64,000 nucleotides of DNA, from NCBI RefSeq assembly GCF_009193185.1, contig NZ_VUKF01000018.1, forward strand, positions 25,102 to 89,101, written 5' to 3'. Below the pieces are notes generated by a model. It made no database searches. It was not told the origin of the DNA and saw only the letters and a list, made by a program, of their open reading frames with translations. Positions 54,971-64,000 of the stretch are shown one piece after another. The position numbers were made by a program, and so were the translations under genes. Within the stretch, counting starts at the first letter, position 1; each line of letters begins with the position of its first letter. The DNA is from Georgenia thermotolerans (lineage in GTDB: Bacteria > Actinomycetota > Actinomycetes > Actinomycetales > Actinomycetaceae).

Positions 54971-57900
54971 CTAGCCGGCGGGGATGACCTCGATCGCGCT
55001 GATCTTCGGCTGGTCCACGGAGGCGGTGAAGTCCAGGTCGAGGTTGCCGTCGGTGACGGTGATCGGGACGTCGCGGACGTAGGCGGTCATCGGGGGAACC
55101 ACGGCGTTGAGGTCCAAGTTCTGGACTTCGACGCCGCCGCCCTCGAGGTTGACGCTGAACACCCGTTTGCCCGTCCCGCCGGCGCCGCCGCCGGTGGCGC
55201 CGTGGTAGATCTCGGCGAAGTGCAGGCGGACGACGTAGCTGCCGCCGGCGACGGGGATGTCGTAGCCGAAGGACCCGAGGCTCGACGTCGCGCTGCGCTC
55301 CGAGAGGTAGAGCGCGTCGTCCTGGGTTCCGGCGATCGCCGCGACACCGGGGTTCGTGTACGACTTTCCGCCGCTGAAGTAGGTGTCCGCCTGCCACTGG
55401 ACTCCGCCCGAGGTGGTGACGGCCGCGCCGCCGGCGTTGATCCGGACCGGCGCCTCGTCCACCTCGGGAAGGGCCACCTCCACCGGGGTGGCGGTGGCGG
55501 ACACGGTCCCGGAGTAGTCCACCGCGAGCACCCGGTAGAAGCCGGTGCTGGCCGCGGGCACCTTGGTGTCGGTGAAGGTGGTGCCGCTCACCGGCGTCCC
55601 GCCCGTCAGCCGGGTCCAGGGACCGCCGGCCGACAGGGCCCGCTCGACGTGGTAGCCGGCCACGTCGGTCTCGGTGCTCGCCGACCACGTCAGCACGACG
55701 TCGTCGTCGACCACCTCGGCCGCGAGGCCGCCGGGGGCGAGCGGGGCCGTCTGGTCGTGCGGCGTGACCGGGAGGACGTTGGTCACCAGGTAGACGTTGT
55801 CCTGGAAGTCGCAGTTCGTGGCGCCGATGCCGCACTGGTTCGGCGAGGAGATGTAGTCGTGCCCGACGATCCACGCCCCGGCGACCGGCTTGCCGTCACG
55901 GCCGATCACCGGCCAGGTCTTGACGGCCATGTAGTTGGCGTTGTTGGTCGACTGCCCGGACACCACGATGCCGAAGGTGCCGGTGGGGTTCGCCGTCAGC
56001 TGGGTGGGCCCGCTCAGGGCGTTGTTGAGCGGTAGGATCGACTGGCCGTAGGCCGCGTTGTGCGTGGCCGTCGTGCCGCTGATGTTCACCGTCTCCGTCT
56101 GCCCGCAGCAGCCGTGGAAGGCGGCGATCTGGCGCACCGTGACCGGCTTGGCGGCGTCGGCGCGCTTCCACTGCAGGGACCGCACCTCGTCCCCGTTGAG
56201 CGGGGAGGTCCGCATCTCGTCGCCGTTGCGCAGGGTGCCGATGTCCGTCGTCCAGCCGAACAGCGCCGCGACCTGGTTGAGCGAGATCTCGTTGCCGCCC
56301 TCGGGCTGGGTCATGTAGGCGCCGCGGACCTGGATCGTCGTCACCGGGGACGCGGGGTCGCTGGAAGTGAGTGCCACCTGCGCCTGGCGGATGCCCTTGC
56401 CGCCGGAGCTGGCGACGAACTTGATGGTCACCGGCGCCGACTCGCCGGGCGCGAGGGTGAAGGGGGCCTGCTGCGCCTGGAGGGTGAAGTCGTTCGCCGC
56501 GGGGCCGGTCAGGGCCACGTCGGCGACCCGCAGGTCCTTGGTGCCGGTGTTGGTCACGGTCACCGTGCCGGTGTCGATGACCTTGTGGGCGCCGACCCCG
56601 CTGTTGATGCGGTGCAGCGTCACCCAGTCGTCCGCCATGCCGGGGATGGGCGCGCCGCCCTGGCGGGTGACCAGCTCGTTCCGCAGCGCGAGCGTCCCGC
56701 CGACGTCGAGGACCTCCAGGCTCACCTCGCGCACGGTGGTGCGCCCGGCGCTGTCGGTCGCGGTGACCTCGAGGACGTAGCTGCCGGTGGCGCTGAGCGC
56801 GATGGGGCCGGTGTACGCCGTCGCCGCGCCACCGTTGACGCGGTAGGTGAGGGTGTCGATCGTCGCGGAGCCCGCCGCCGTGGCCGCGAGGGTGACCTGG
56901 GCCGGTCCGCCGGTGTAGGTCTGCCCGACCGTGGTGCCGTTGACGCTGACGGTCACCGTGGGCTCGAGCAGGGCCTGCCCGGTGACGCGGACCCAGTTGA
57001 CCTTGGTGTTCGTGCCGGTGTTGCTCAGCGAGAGCCGGCCGTCGCTGACCTGCACCTGTGCCGTGCCGGTCTTGAAGGGGTCGGTGCCGGTCGGCTCGAA
57101 GGCGCTGACGAGCGCCACGCCCTCGGCGGCCACGCCGTGCACGGAGTCGACGTAGCCGGCGTCGCCGACGGAGACCTCCACCGTGTACGTGCCGTTGGCC
57201 AGGGCGTATTCCCAGACGCCGTTGGTGTAGGTGGGCTGCGTGGCGTTGTCGAGGAACGCGAAGGACTTCAGCAGGTTGTCCGCGGGGTAGGCGATCCCCG
57301 CGGTGGGCGTCGCCCGGTAGCGGGTGGCCGCGGTGCGGTCGGCGGGCTGGCCGGTGTCCGCGTCCACCCAGCCGTAGCCGCGGGCGGCAGTGAAGGCCTG
57401 CCCGGTCTCGGTGGTCCACCCGGTCGTCGTCGGCGCGGTGGCGGGGGCGAAGGCCACCTGGACCTGCTGGCCCGCCGGCGGCTCCTCGGGCTCCTCCAGG
57501 CCCTGGCCGGTGATGGTGATCCAGTTGATCTTGGTGTTCCTCCCGGCGTTCGTCACGGTCAGCCGGCCGTCCGTGACCTCGACGTCGGCCTTGCCGGTGG
57601 TGAACGGCTGGGTCCCGGTGGGCGCGAAGGTGGACACCAGCTCGGTGCCCTCCACCGCCACGCCGTGCTCGGAGTCGAGGAACCCGGCGTCGCCGACGGA
57701 GAGCTCCACCGTGTAGGTGCCGTCCTTCACCTCGTACTCCCAGGTGCCGTTCGTGTAGGACGGCTGCGACGCGTTGTCGAGGAACGCGAAGGACTTGAGC
57801 AGGTCGTCGCTGGGGTAGCTGATCCCCGCCGTCGGCGTGCTGCGGTACCGGGTGGCGATGGTGCGGTCCACCGGCTGCCCCGTGTCGGCGTTGACCCAGC

Positions 57901-60900
57901 CGTACCCGCGCGCCGAGGTGAAGGCGAGGCCGATCTCCTTGGCCCATCCCTCCGGGGTGGGCGCGGCGGACGGCCCGAAGGCCACCTTCACCTGCTGCAC
58001 CGGCGGTGGGGGCTCCTCGAGCCCGGCGCCCGTGATGGCCACCCAGTTGATCTTGGTGTTCGTGCCGCTGGCGGCCAGGGTCAGCTTCCCGTCGGTGACC
58101 TCCACCGAGCGCACGCCCGTCTGGAACGGGGTGGTGCCCGTGGGGACGAAGTTGGCGACGACCGGCTGTCCCTCGGCGCTGACGCCATGGGTGGAGTCGA
58201 GGAAGCCGGCGTCACCGACCGAGACGGCGACCTTGTAGGTGCCGTTGGGCACCGCGTACTCCCAGGTCCCGTTGGTCAAGGTGGTGACCGCGGAGTTCTG
58301 CATGATGGAGAACGTCTGCAGGAGCGGGTCGCTGGGGAAGGTGATGCCGGCCGTCGGCCCGGTCCGGTAGCGGGTCGCCCCGCTGCGGTCCACCGGCTGG
58401 CCCGTGGCGACGTCGAGCCAGCCGAAACCGCGGGCGTCGTCGTAGGGCTGGCCGGTGTCGGCGGTCCAGCCGTCCGGCGTCGGGGCGGTGGCGGTCTGGA
58501 AGTTGACCTTGACCTGGGCGCCGTCCGTCGGGTCGTCCCCGTCGACGTCGACCGGGACGATGTCGATGTAGTTGATCTTCGTGTTCGTGCCGCCCTCGGC
58601 GTCCACCGTGACGGCGCCGTCCTCGACGACGACCCGCGCGGTGGCGGTGAGGTGACGGGTGCTGGACCCGTTGGCGCCGACGGGGGTGAACGGTGCGATG
58701 ACCTGGTCCCCCTCGACGTTGAGGGCATGGTGCTCGGGGTCGGAGTTGCTCTGGGAGTCGCCCGCGGCGACGGTCACGTCGTAGGTGCCGTTGGGGACCG
58801 CGATCTCCCAGTACGCGTACGCCGAGACCCCGTTGAACGTGTTGCCGTTCTTGGTGATGTCGGCCGACTGCATGTGCATGAGGGTGTCCAGCCGCTGGTC
58901 CGGCTGGGAGGTGTTGCGGTCGCGGCCGTTGCCCGGGCCGCTGGTTCCTCCGACCGAGAGGTCGATGGGGTTGTCGTTGGCCTCGTTCTTCCACCCGTAG
59001 CTCAGGCCGGTGCCCTGGTCGGTCCGGGTCCGGGCCCCGAAGGGCTGGCCGAAGTCGCGCAGGTAGCCGGTGGGCAGGGCGGCGGCCTCGTTGGAGAAGT
59101 TGACGCGGATAGCGTCGGTGACCGGCTCCCCGCCGCCCTGGGAGGCGGGGCGGACCCCGGTGACGAGGAAGACGTAGTCCTGGTAGTCGCCGTTGCTCGC
59201 GTCCTCGAAGGCGACGACGTAGCTGTTGCGCAGCGGCGCACCGGTGCGGTCCTTGGCCGGGTAGATCCGGGCGCGGTGGGCGTCGGAGGCCGGGGTGTTG
59301 AGCCGGTCCTCGGTGTAGCCGATGCGGGCGAAGGTGTTGGAGAAGTAGAAGAACCCGAACTCGGCGGCGCCGGGGTCGAAGCTCGTCGTTCCGCCCGCGC
59401 TGATCGGGGGCAGCAGCGACTGGTAGCCGCTGATGTCGATCTGGCCGATGGTGTGCCGGTCGGCCTGGGCGCCGTCGCCGGTGTACCAGCCGAAGGGCAG
59501 GTTCTCTCGGGGGGCGTACTGGGCGAGCGGTGTCATCGTGACGTTGCCGCTGCCCGCCTTGACGAAGAGCGGCTCGAGGACCTCGTCGCCGCGGGCCGTG
59601 GGCGTCATCCCGCCCGCCAGGGTGGTCCACCCGACGTTGACGGCGTAGCCGAGCGTGCCGAGCACGTCTTGCAGCGGGGGCTCGTTGCCGCCCTCGATAC
59701 CGTTCATGGTCAGCCCGTACAGGCCCACCCGGACCACCCGGTCCCCGCCGGCGAGCTCGAGCACCGCCGCGCGCTGACCGACGGTGCTGCCGGGGGCGAA
59801 CCGCACCTGCAGCGTCGTGCTCGCACCGGGTGCGAGCTGGACACCGTTGCCGCCGGCCACGGTGAACTCGCCGGCGTTGGCGCCGCTCACGGTGGCGGCC
59901 AGGGTGATGGCGTTCGGGCTGGCGTTGGTGACCGTGATCGTCTTCGGGCCCGAGGTCGTGCTCTTGACGGCGGAGAAGACCAGCTCGCGCTGCGAGGTCT
60001 CCAGGGCGGGAGCGCGCTGGTCCTCGGGCACCCGCAGCAGGAAGAGCTTCTGGTCGCTGCCGCCCCGGTTGTACTGGTTGACGTAGAGGTTGCCGGTTCG
60101 CGGGTCCTCGACGACCTCGAGCGGGTCGTTGAAGCCGTCGACGCCGGTCATCGTCGAGTTCGGGACGCCGGTGAGGCCCACGGAGCTCTGCGAGCCGAGG
60201 ATCTCGCCGCTGACGGTGTCGGGCTGGAGGAAGAGAAGGTCGTTGTTGTTCGAGAACCGGGTGACGAGGAGCCGGCCCTTGAGCTGGCCGCCGAAGGTCT
60301 CGCTCTGGTACTCGAGGGCCCCGTTGGGCGACTTGTTGAACTCCAGGTCGTAGGCGATGCCCCGGTAGTTCGGGTCCGCCTTCACGCCCGACGGGTACTT
60401 CGTGCCGCCCTGTCCGGCCGCCACGGGCGGGTTGGCGGGGTCGTTGCCCTCGTGCAGGACCCACTCGCACCGCTCGGGGTTGGGGTGCCCGTAGAAGCCG
60501 TGCTCCTCGACCATGTAGAGGTGGTCGCGCTGGGTGGGGTGGTTCGCGATCGGGGGCACGGTGCCGCCGGTGTACGGCTTGCCGTCGATGCGGCGGTTGA
60601 GGCAGGCGTTGGTGTAGTCCTTGCCGTTGACCGTCGAGTAGCCGGGGATCCCTGCGGCGGCCGTGCGGGTGAAGGTGCCGTCGGCGTTTGCCGTCACACC
60701 GGGGCTGTTCGCCCCGCCGGCCGTGCCGTTGGTCGGCACGTAGAGCCTGCCGTTGGAGTGCCAGACCAGGTCGTAGGCGTTGCGGATGCCCGTGGCGTAG
60801 ATCTGCAGCGGGGCGCCCGCGGCGAACGGGTCGTAGGTGCCGCCGTCGGCGGTCTTGACGTTGATCGAGGCGCCGCCGGAGATCGCCGCCTGAACCTGCG

Positions 60901-63900
60901 GGTGGTCCTGGTCGAACACCAGGGTGGCCGCGGTGAGCAGCTTCTCCCCGCGCTGGCCCCACGAGTTGTCCAGGTCGCCCGCCGCCTGGTTCGAGCCCTG
61001 GAGGAAGTACAGCCGCCCGTCGGGCCCGTAGGCGATGGAGTTGGTCAGGTGGTCGCTCAGCGAGCGGGGCAGCCCCTCGAAGACCTTGCGCTCGGTGCCC
61101 AGGTTGGCCCCAGTGAGCAGGCTGATGCCGCTGATCCACTCCTGGGTCTCACCGCCGATGTTGGCGCTGGTGCTGGTGACCCACAGCCGCAGGTCGTCCG
61201 CCGTCGCGTCACGGTCGAAGACGAGGCCGATCATCGCCCGGCCCTGGTAACCCAGGTTCTCGATGTTGCTCAGGGTGCCGTCGTCGGCCACGGTCATGCG
61301 GTACAGCCCCTGGCCGATGGTGGTGCCGTAGAGCTTGCCGTCCGGCCCGAAGGCGAAAGACGCCCAGAACTTGTTCGCGCCGACCGGCTGCTCCACCTTC
61401 TCGAACTTGATGCCGGTCAGCGGGGTGAACTCGTCGCCGCCGATGACGTCTCCGGCGCCCGTCGTGAACACCGAGCTGAAGGGGACGAACGCGGCCCCGA
61501 AGTTGTCCTTCACCTTGTCGGTCACGACGAACCGGTAGGTGGTGTTGGCCTTGAGCGGGGCGTCCGGCGAGAGCGAGATGACGTCGTTGCCGCCGGAGGT
61601 GCCGACGGTGACGGGCACCTCGGCGCCGCCGGGGAGCTCGTAGAGGTGGACGTTGCCCTGCAGCGTGGTCGGGTCCACGCCCACGCCGGCGTAGGGGATG
61701 CGGATGGTGGAGGACACACCGGCGGTCACGCCGTGGCCGACCTCGCGGTTGGCGGGCAGCACGGTGTCGACGTGCGGCGCCATCGCCACGCCGCTGACCT
61801 CGAGGTACCCGAGCTTGGTGTTCTTGCCGCCGACCGGGTTGATGGTCAGCCGGCCGTCCCACACGCCGACCGTGACCGTGGCCACGTGGTACTCGTTCTG
61901 GGCACTGCCCTGGAAGGCCTCGATCCCGACCGCGGCCTCGACGTTGACGACGTGCTGGGAGTCATAGCCGTTGGTGCCACCCCCCTCGTCGCCGACAGCG
62001 ACCGTGACCTCGTAGAGGCCGTCGGGCACCGCGAGCTCCCACGTGCCCTCGGTGTCGACGCCGTTGGTGCCCACGACGTCGCCGTACTGCATGTGGATGA
62101 TGGAGTCGAGGCGCGGGTCGATGCCCGGGCGCTCGCGCACCCGGCCGTTGCCGACCAGGGAGACGGGGTTGCCGTCCTCGGTGGTCCACCCGTAGGTCAG
62201 GCCGGTGCCCTGGTGGGCGCCGGTGCGCGGCCCGAACGCCTGGCCGTAGTCGAGCAGGTATCCGTCGACGGGGACGGCCGCCGCCGTGGCGAAGTCGATC
62301 TTGACGTCGAGGTCGTTGGGCACCCGCGGCACCGCGTGCGCCTCGGTGGAGGGCACGGACTCGTTGCCGGCCCCGTCGACGGCACGGATCACGTAGAAGT
62401 ACGTGGTGCCGTTGGTGACGGTCGTGTCGCGGTAGGCGAGCCCGGCGACCAGCGCCTCTCCGGAGATGAGCTGTCCCGTCGTGGCGACGTTCGGCTCCAG
62501 CGAGCGGTAGACGCGGTAGCCCACAACATCGGTCGAGGTGCTCGCGGGCCAGGTGAGGTCGACGACGCCGTCGCCGCCCTCGGCTGTCAGCTCCTCGGGA
62601 GCCTCCGGTGCCTCGTCGTCGGGCCCGGCCGTGAGGAGGCCGATCGCCTCGTCGGACGGGGCCGACTCGTTGCCGGAGGCGTCGACCGCGGTGACGACGT
62701 AGTAGTACGTCACGCCGACCTCGGCGGTCGAGTCCGTGAAGGAGGTGCCGGAGACCGCGGTGGTGCCGGAGAGCGGGGTGCCCTCAGCGACCGTGCCCGG
62801 CACGGTGCCGCGGTAGACGCGGTAGCCCACGACGTCGGTGGTGCTGGCGGTCCAGCTCAGGTCGATGCCGTCGGCCCCGGCCGCCGCCACCAGTGCCGTG
62901 GGAGCGGCGACGGCGGCGACGGTGATGCTGGCCTCCTCGGACGCGAGGGACTCATTGCCCGCGGCGTCGATAGCGGTGACGACGTAGTAGTAGGTATGCC
63001 CGGGCTCGACGTCGGTGTCGGTGAACGTCCTGCCCGCCAGCGCGGTGGCGCCGGAGTACGGCTGGCCCTCGGTGCCGACGCCCGGCGTCGTCCCGCGGTA
63101 GACGTGGTAGCCGACGGTGTCGGTGGAGATGCTGGCGTTCCAGGAGAGCCGGACGTCGGGTCCGGCGGGCTGGGCCACGACCGCGGTGGGCGCCGCCGGC
63201 GCCTGGGTGTCCGGACTGCCGTCGACTCGCTCGTACTTCACGTGGGCCTCGGCGGCCCACCGGTTCTCGAAGTACTCCACGACGACCTCGTGCGGGCCCT
63301 CGGTCAGCTCGACCTCGACGGTGTGGGTCTCCCACCCGTTCTGCGGGGCCCACTTGTCGATCACGGCCTCGCCGTCGACCAGCACCCGGATGCCGTCATC
63401 GGCCCGGGCCTGGAAGGCGTAGGTCCCCGCCCCCTCGTTCACCGTGGTGGTCCAGCGCACCGAGAAGAAGTCCGACCCGACACCCGCCGGGCCCTCGCTC
63501 CCCCAGTCCACGTCGATCGCGTCCACGCACTCCCGACCCGCCGGCGCACCCGCCAGCTCGGTGCCCTCGAAGTACGCCGCCGACCACTGCCCCGGCGCAC
63601 ACTCCGCCGGCTCGCCCGGCCCGGCGAGCTTGAAGTAGTCCACGTGGGCCTCGGCGGCCCACCGGTTCTCGAAGTACTCCACGACGACCTCGTGCGGGCC
63701 CTCGGTCAGCTCGACCTCGACGGTGTGGGTCTCCCACCCGTTCTGCGGGGCCCACTTGTCGATCACGGCCTCGCCGTCGACCAGCACCCGGATGCCGTCA
63801 TCGGCCCGGGCCTGGAAGGCGTAGGTCCCCGCCCCCTCGTTCACCGTGGTGGTCCAGCGCACCGAGAAGAAGTCCGACCCGACACCCGCCGGGCCCTCGC

Positions 63901-64000
63901 TCCCCCAGTCCACGTCGATCGCGTCCACGCACTCCCGACCCGCCGGCGCACCCGCCAGCTCGGTGCCCTCGAAGTACGCCGCCGACCACTGCCCCGGCGC
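54971..64000 (-). CDS. Giant secreted multidomain protein, 5' end cut by window
   Basis: At least 3,009 residues; the N-terminus runs off the right edge. In reading order it has PA14 copies (to about 63235), three FN3 domains (63205-62340), a malectin-like domain (62310-61790), an SbsA-type Ig domain, a beta-propeller like PQQ/sorbosone dehydrogenases (61410-59990), an ASPM/SPD-2/Hydin-type domain, a domain with FGWYTGDGAQADRHTIG, a second malectin-like domain (59110-58550), three more repeats of about 170 residues (58520-56970), further Ig and anchor-type domains, FN3 (55740-55460) and a C-terminal malectin domain. It probably binds or processes polysaccharide at the cell surface. No sortase signal is present at the C-terminus. 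Confidence 0.85.
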   Translation of the reverse strand, partial: APGQWSAAYFEGTELAGAPAGRECVDAIDVDWGSEGPAGVGSDFFSVRWTTTVNEGAGTYAFQARADDGIRVLVDGEAVIDKWAPQNGWETHTVEVELTEGPHEVVVEYFENRWAAEAHVDYFKLAGPGEPAECAPGQWSAAYFEGTELAGAPAGRECVDAIDVDWGSEGPAGVGSDFFSVRWTTTVNEGAGTYAFQARADDGIRVLVDGEAVIDKWAPQNGWETHTVEVELTEGPHEVVVEYFENRWAAEAHVKYERVDGSPDTQAPAAPTAVVAQPAGPDVRLSWNASISTDTVGYHVYRGTTPGVGTEGQPYSGATALAGRTFTDTDVEPGHTYYYVVTAIDAAGNESLASEEASITVAAVAAPTALVAAAGADGIDLSWTASTTDVVGYRVYRGTVPGTVAEGTPLSGTTAVSGTSFTDSTAEVGVTYYYVVTAVDASGNESAPSDEAIGLLTAGPDDEAPEAPEELTAEGGDGVVDLTWPASTSTDVVGYRVYRSLEPNVATTGQLISGEALVAGLAYRDTTVTNGTTYFYVIRAVDGAGNESVPSTEAHAVPRVPNDLDVKIDFATAAAVPVDGYLLDYGQAFGPRTGAHQGTGLTYGWTTEDGNPVSLVGNGRVRERPGIDPRLDSIIHMQYGDVVGTNGVDTEGTWELAVPDGLYEVTVAVGDEGGGTNGYDSQHVVNVEAAVGIEAFQGSAQNEYHVATVTVGVWDGRLTINPVGGKNTKLGYLEVSGVAMAPHVDTVLPANREVGHGVTAGVSSTIRIPYAGVGVDPTTLQGNVHLYELPGGAEVPVTVGTSGGNDVISLSPDAPLKANTTYRFVVTDKVKDNFGAAFVPFSSVFTTGAGDVIGGDEFTPLTGIKFEKVEQPVGANKFWASFAFGPDGKLYGTTIGQGLYRMTVADDGTLSNIENLGYQGRAMIGLVFDRDATADDLRLWVTSTSANIGGETQEWISGISLLTGANLGTERKVFEGLPRSLSDHLTNSIAYGPDGRLYFLQGSNQAAGDLDNSWGQRGEKLLTAATLVFDQDHPQVQAAISGGASINVKTADGGTYDPFAAGAPLQIYATGIRNAYDLVWHSNGRLYVPTNGTAGGANSPGVTANADGTFTRTAAAGIPGYSTVNGKDYTNACLNRRIDGKPYTGGTVPPIANHPTQRDHLYMVEEHGFYGHPNPERCEWVLHEGNDPANPPVAAGQGGTKYPSGVKADPNYRGIAYDLEFNKSPNGALEYQSETFGGQLKGRLLVTRFSNNNDLLFLQPDTVSGEILGSQSSVGLTGVPNSTMTGVDGFNDPLEVVEDPRTGNLYVNQYNRGGSDQKLFLLRVPEDQRAPALETSQRELVFSAVKSTTSGPKTITVTNASPNAITLAATVSGANAGEFTVAGGNGVQLAPGASTTLQVRFAPGSTVGQRAAVLELAGGDRVVRVGLYGLTMNGIEGGNEPPLQDVLGTLGYAVNVGWTTLAGGMTPTARGDEVLEPLFVKAGSGNVTMTPLAQYAPRENLPFGWYTGDGAQADRHTIGQIDISGYQSLLPPISAGGTTSFDPGAAEFGFFYFSNTFARIGYTEDRLNTPASDAHRARIYPAKDRTGAPLRNSYVVAFEDASNGDYQDYVFLVTGVRPASQGGGEPVTDAIRVNFSNEAAALPTGYLRDFGQPFGARTRTDQGTGLSYGWKNEANDNPIDLSVGGTSGPGNGRDRNTSQPDQRLDTLMHMQSADITKNGNTFNGVSAYAYWEIAVPNGTYDVTVAAGDSQSNSDPEHHALNVEGDQVIAPFTPVGANGSSTRHLTATARVVVEDGAVTVDAEGGTNTKINYIDIVPVDVDGDDPTDGAQVKVNFQTATAPTPDGWTADTGQPYDDARGFGWLDVATGQPVDRSGATRYRTGPTAGITFPSDPLLQTFSIMQNSAVTTLTNGTWEYAVPNGTYKVAVSVGDAGFLDSTHGVSAEGQPVVANFVPTGTTPFQTGVRSVEVTDGKLTLAASGTNTKINWVAITGAGLEEPPPPVQQVKVAFGPSAAPTPEGWAKEIGLAFTSARGYGWVNADTGQPVDRTIATRYRSTPTAGISYPSDDLLKSFAFLDNASQPSYTNGTWEYEVKDGTYTVELSVGDAGFLDSEHGVAVEGTELVSTFAPTGTQPFTTGKADVEVTDGRLTVTNAGRNTKINWITITGQGLEEPEEPPAGQQVQVAFAPATAPTTTGWTTETGQAFTAARGYGWVDADTGQPADRTAATRYRATPTAGIAYPADNLLKSFAFLDNATQPTYTNGVWEYALANGTYTVEVSVGDAGYVDSVHGVAAEGVALVSAFEPTGTDPFKTGTAQVQVSDGRLSLSNTGTNTKVNWVRVTGQALLEPTVTVSVNGTTVGQTYTGGPAQVTLAATAAGSATIDTLTYRVNGGAATAYTGPIALSATGSYVLEVTATDSAGRTTVREVSLEVLDVGGTLALRNELVTRQGGAPIPGMADDWVTLHRINSGVGAHKVIDTGTVTVTNTGTKDLRVADVALTGPAANDFTLQAQQAPFTLAPGESAPVTIKFVASSGGKGIRQAQVALTSSDPASPVTTIQVRGAYMTQPEGGNEISLNQVAALFGWTTDIGTLRNGDEMRTSPLNGDEVRSLQWKRADAAKPVTVRQIAAFHGCCGQTETVNISGTTATHNAAYGQSILPLNNALSGPTQLTANPTGTFGIVVSGQSTNNANYMAVKTWPVIGRDGKPVAGAWIVGHDYISSPNQCGIGATNCDFQDNVYLVTNVLPVTPHDQTAPLAPGGLAAEVVDDDVVLTWSASTETDVAGYHVERALSAGGPWTRLTGGTPVSGTTFTDTKVPAASTGFYRVLAVDYSGTVSATATPVEVALPEVDEAPVRINAGGAAVTTSGGVQWQADTYFSGGKSYTNPGVAAIAGTQDDALYLSERSATSSLGSFGYDIPVAGGSYVVRLHFAEIYHGATGGGAGGTGKRVFSVNLEGGGVEVQNLDLNAVVPPMTAYVRDVPITVTDGNLDLDFTASVDQPKISAIEVIPAG
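56970..58520 (-). repeat. Three malectin-like repeats of about 520 bp
   Basis: Units at about 58520-58010, 57998-57485 and 57471-56970 encode the same order of motifs: ARGYGWVNADTGQPVDRT-like, TNGTWEY, VEVSVGDAGF and NTKINW. The units are diverged in sequence, so this is an older duplication than the PA14 repeat. Confidence 0.85.
63239..64000 (-). repeat. Perfect 360-bp direct repeat, PA14 domain
   Basis: Positions 63239-63598 are identical base for base to 63641-64000, with a period of 402 bases (134 codons). The second copy reaches the window edge, so more copies may follow. Both encode a PA14-type carbohydrate-binding domain. Confidence 0.95.

Noticed and set aside
58212..61139. Open frame of 975 codons on the minus strand in another frame of the giant gene
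   Set aside because: Arg/Pro/Gly-rich with no recognisable motif; the overlapping frame holds clear malectin and propeller domains.

Overview
The window is very GC-rich, with codon third positions almost always G or C, frequent GTG starts, tightly overlapping genes and several leaderless-type promoters. This points to a high-GC actinobacterium, perhaps a Cellulomonas/Georgenia-like member of the Micrococcales (inference; no rRNA marker is present). I saw no tRNA, rRNA, insertion sequence, CRISPR array or phage gene.

Region 1 (1-8181) is an ebo-type gene cluster. A polyprenyl diphosphate synthase faces seven co-directional, overlapping genes: an inositol-phosphate-synthase-like enzyme, a UbiA prenyltransferase (EboC), a TIM-barrel isomerase, EboA, a TatD-like hydrolase (EboB), a second TIM barrel (EboE) and a phosphodiesterase-like protein (EboF). 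Together they look able to build and handle a prenylated cyclitol-type metabolite. The product is unknown.

Region 2 (8190-28530) is a carbohydrate regulon. It has a five-gene ABC uptake and catabolic operon (ATPase, permease, lipoprotein, Gfo/Idh/MocA dehydrogenase, isomerase), a divergent ROK regulator, a secreted TIM barrel, and two large secreted PQQ-type (sorbosone/glucose) dehydrogenase proteins. One of these lies in an operon with a Tat-exported two-domain multicopper oxidase and a cupredoxin. Three promoters, at about 14.4, 20.6 and 20.8 kb, share a 24-bp element built around TGCTTGACG. That ties uptake to extracellular oxidation and suggests a surface sugar-oxidising system with copper proteins as electron carriers (inference).

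Region 3 (28.5-46 kb) holds mostly unrelated housekeeping and surface genes: class E sortase, a frameshifted acetyltransferase, a lipoprotein, a cold-shock protein, an M14 carboxypeptidase, a MarR/MFS pair, a quinone-oxidoreductase-like enzyme, a phospholipase-D-like protein, a DUF2384-like protein, an LTA-synthase-like sulfatase, an NCS2 permease with a DUF2530-like protein, a low-molecular-weight phosphatase, a frameshifted hypothetical gene, a subtilase and a SnoaL-like protein.

Region 4 (45.9-54.9 kb) is an exopolysaccharide locus: two GT2 glycosyltransferases, a flippase, an O-antigen-ligase-like polymerase, a Wzz/BY-kinase, a GT4 glycosyltransferase and an initiating sugar transferase, plus several tiny coupled genes. 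Region 5 (54,971 to the end) is one giant secreted multidomain protein of at least 3,009 residues, cut by the window edge, with PA14, FN3, malectin-like and beta-propeller modules and a perfect 360-bp internal repeat.
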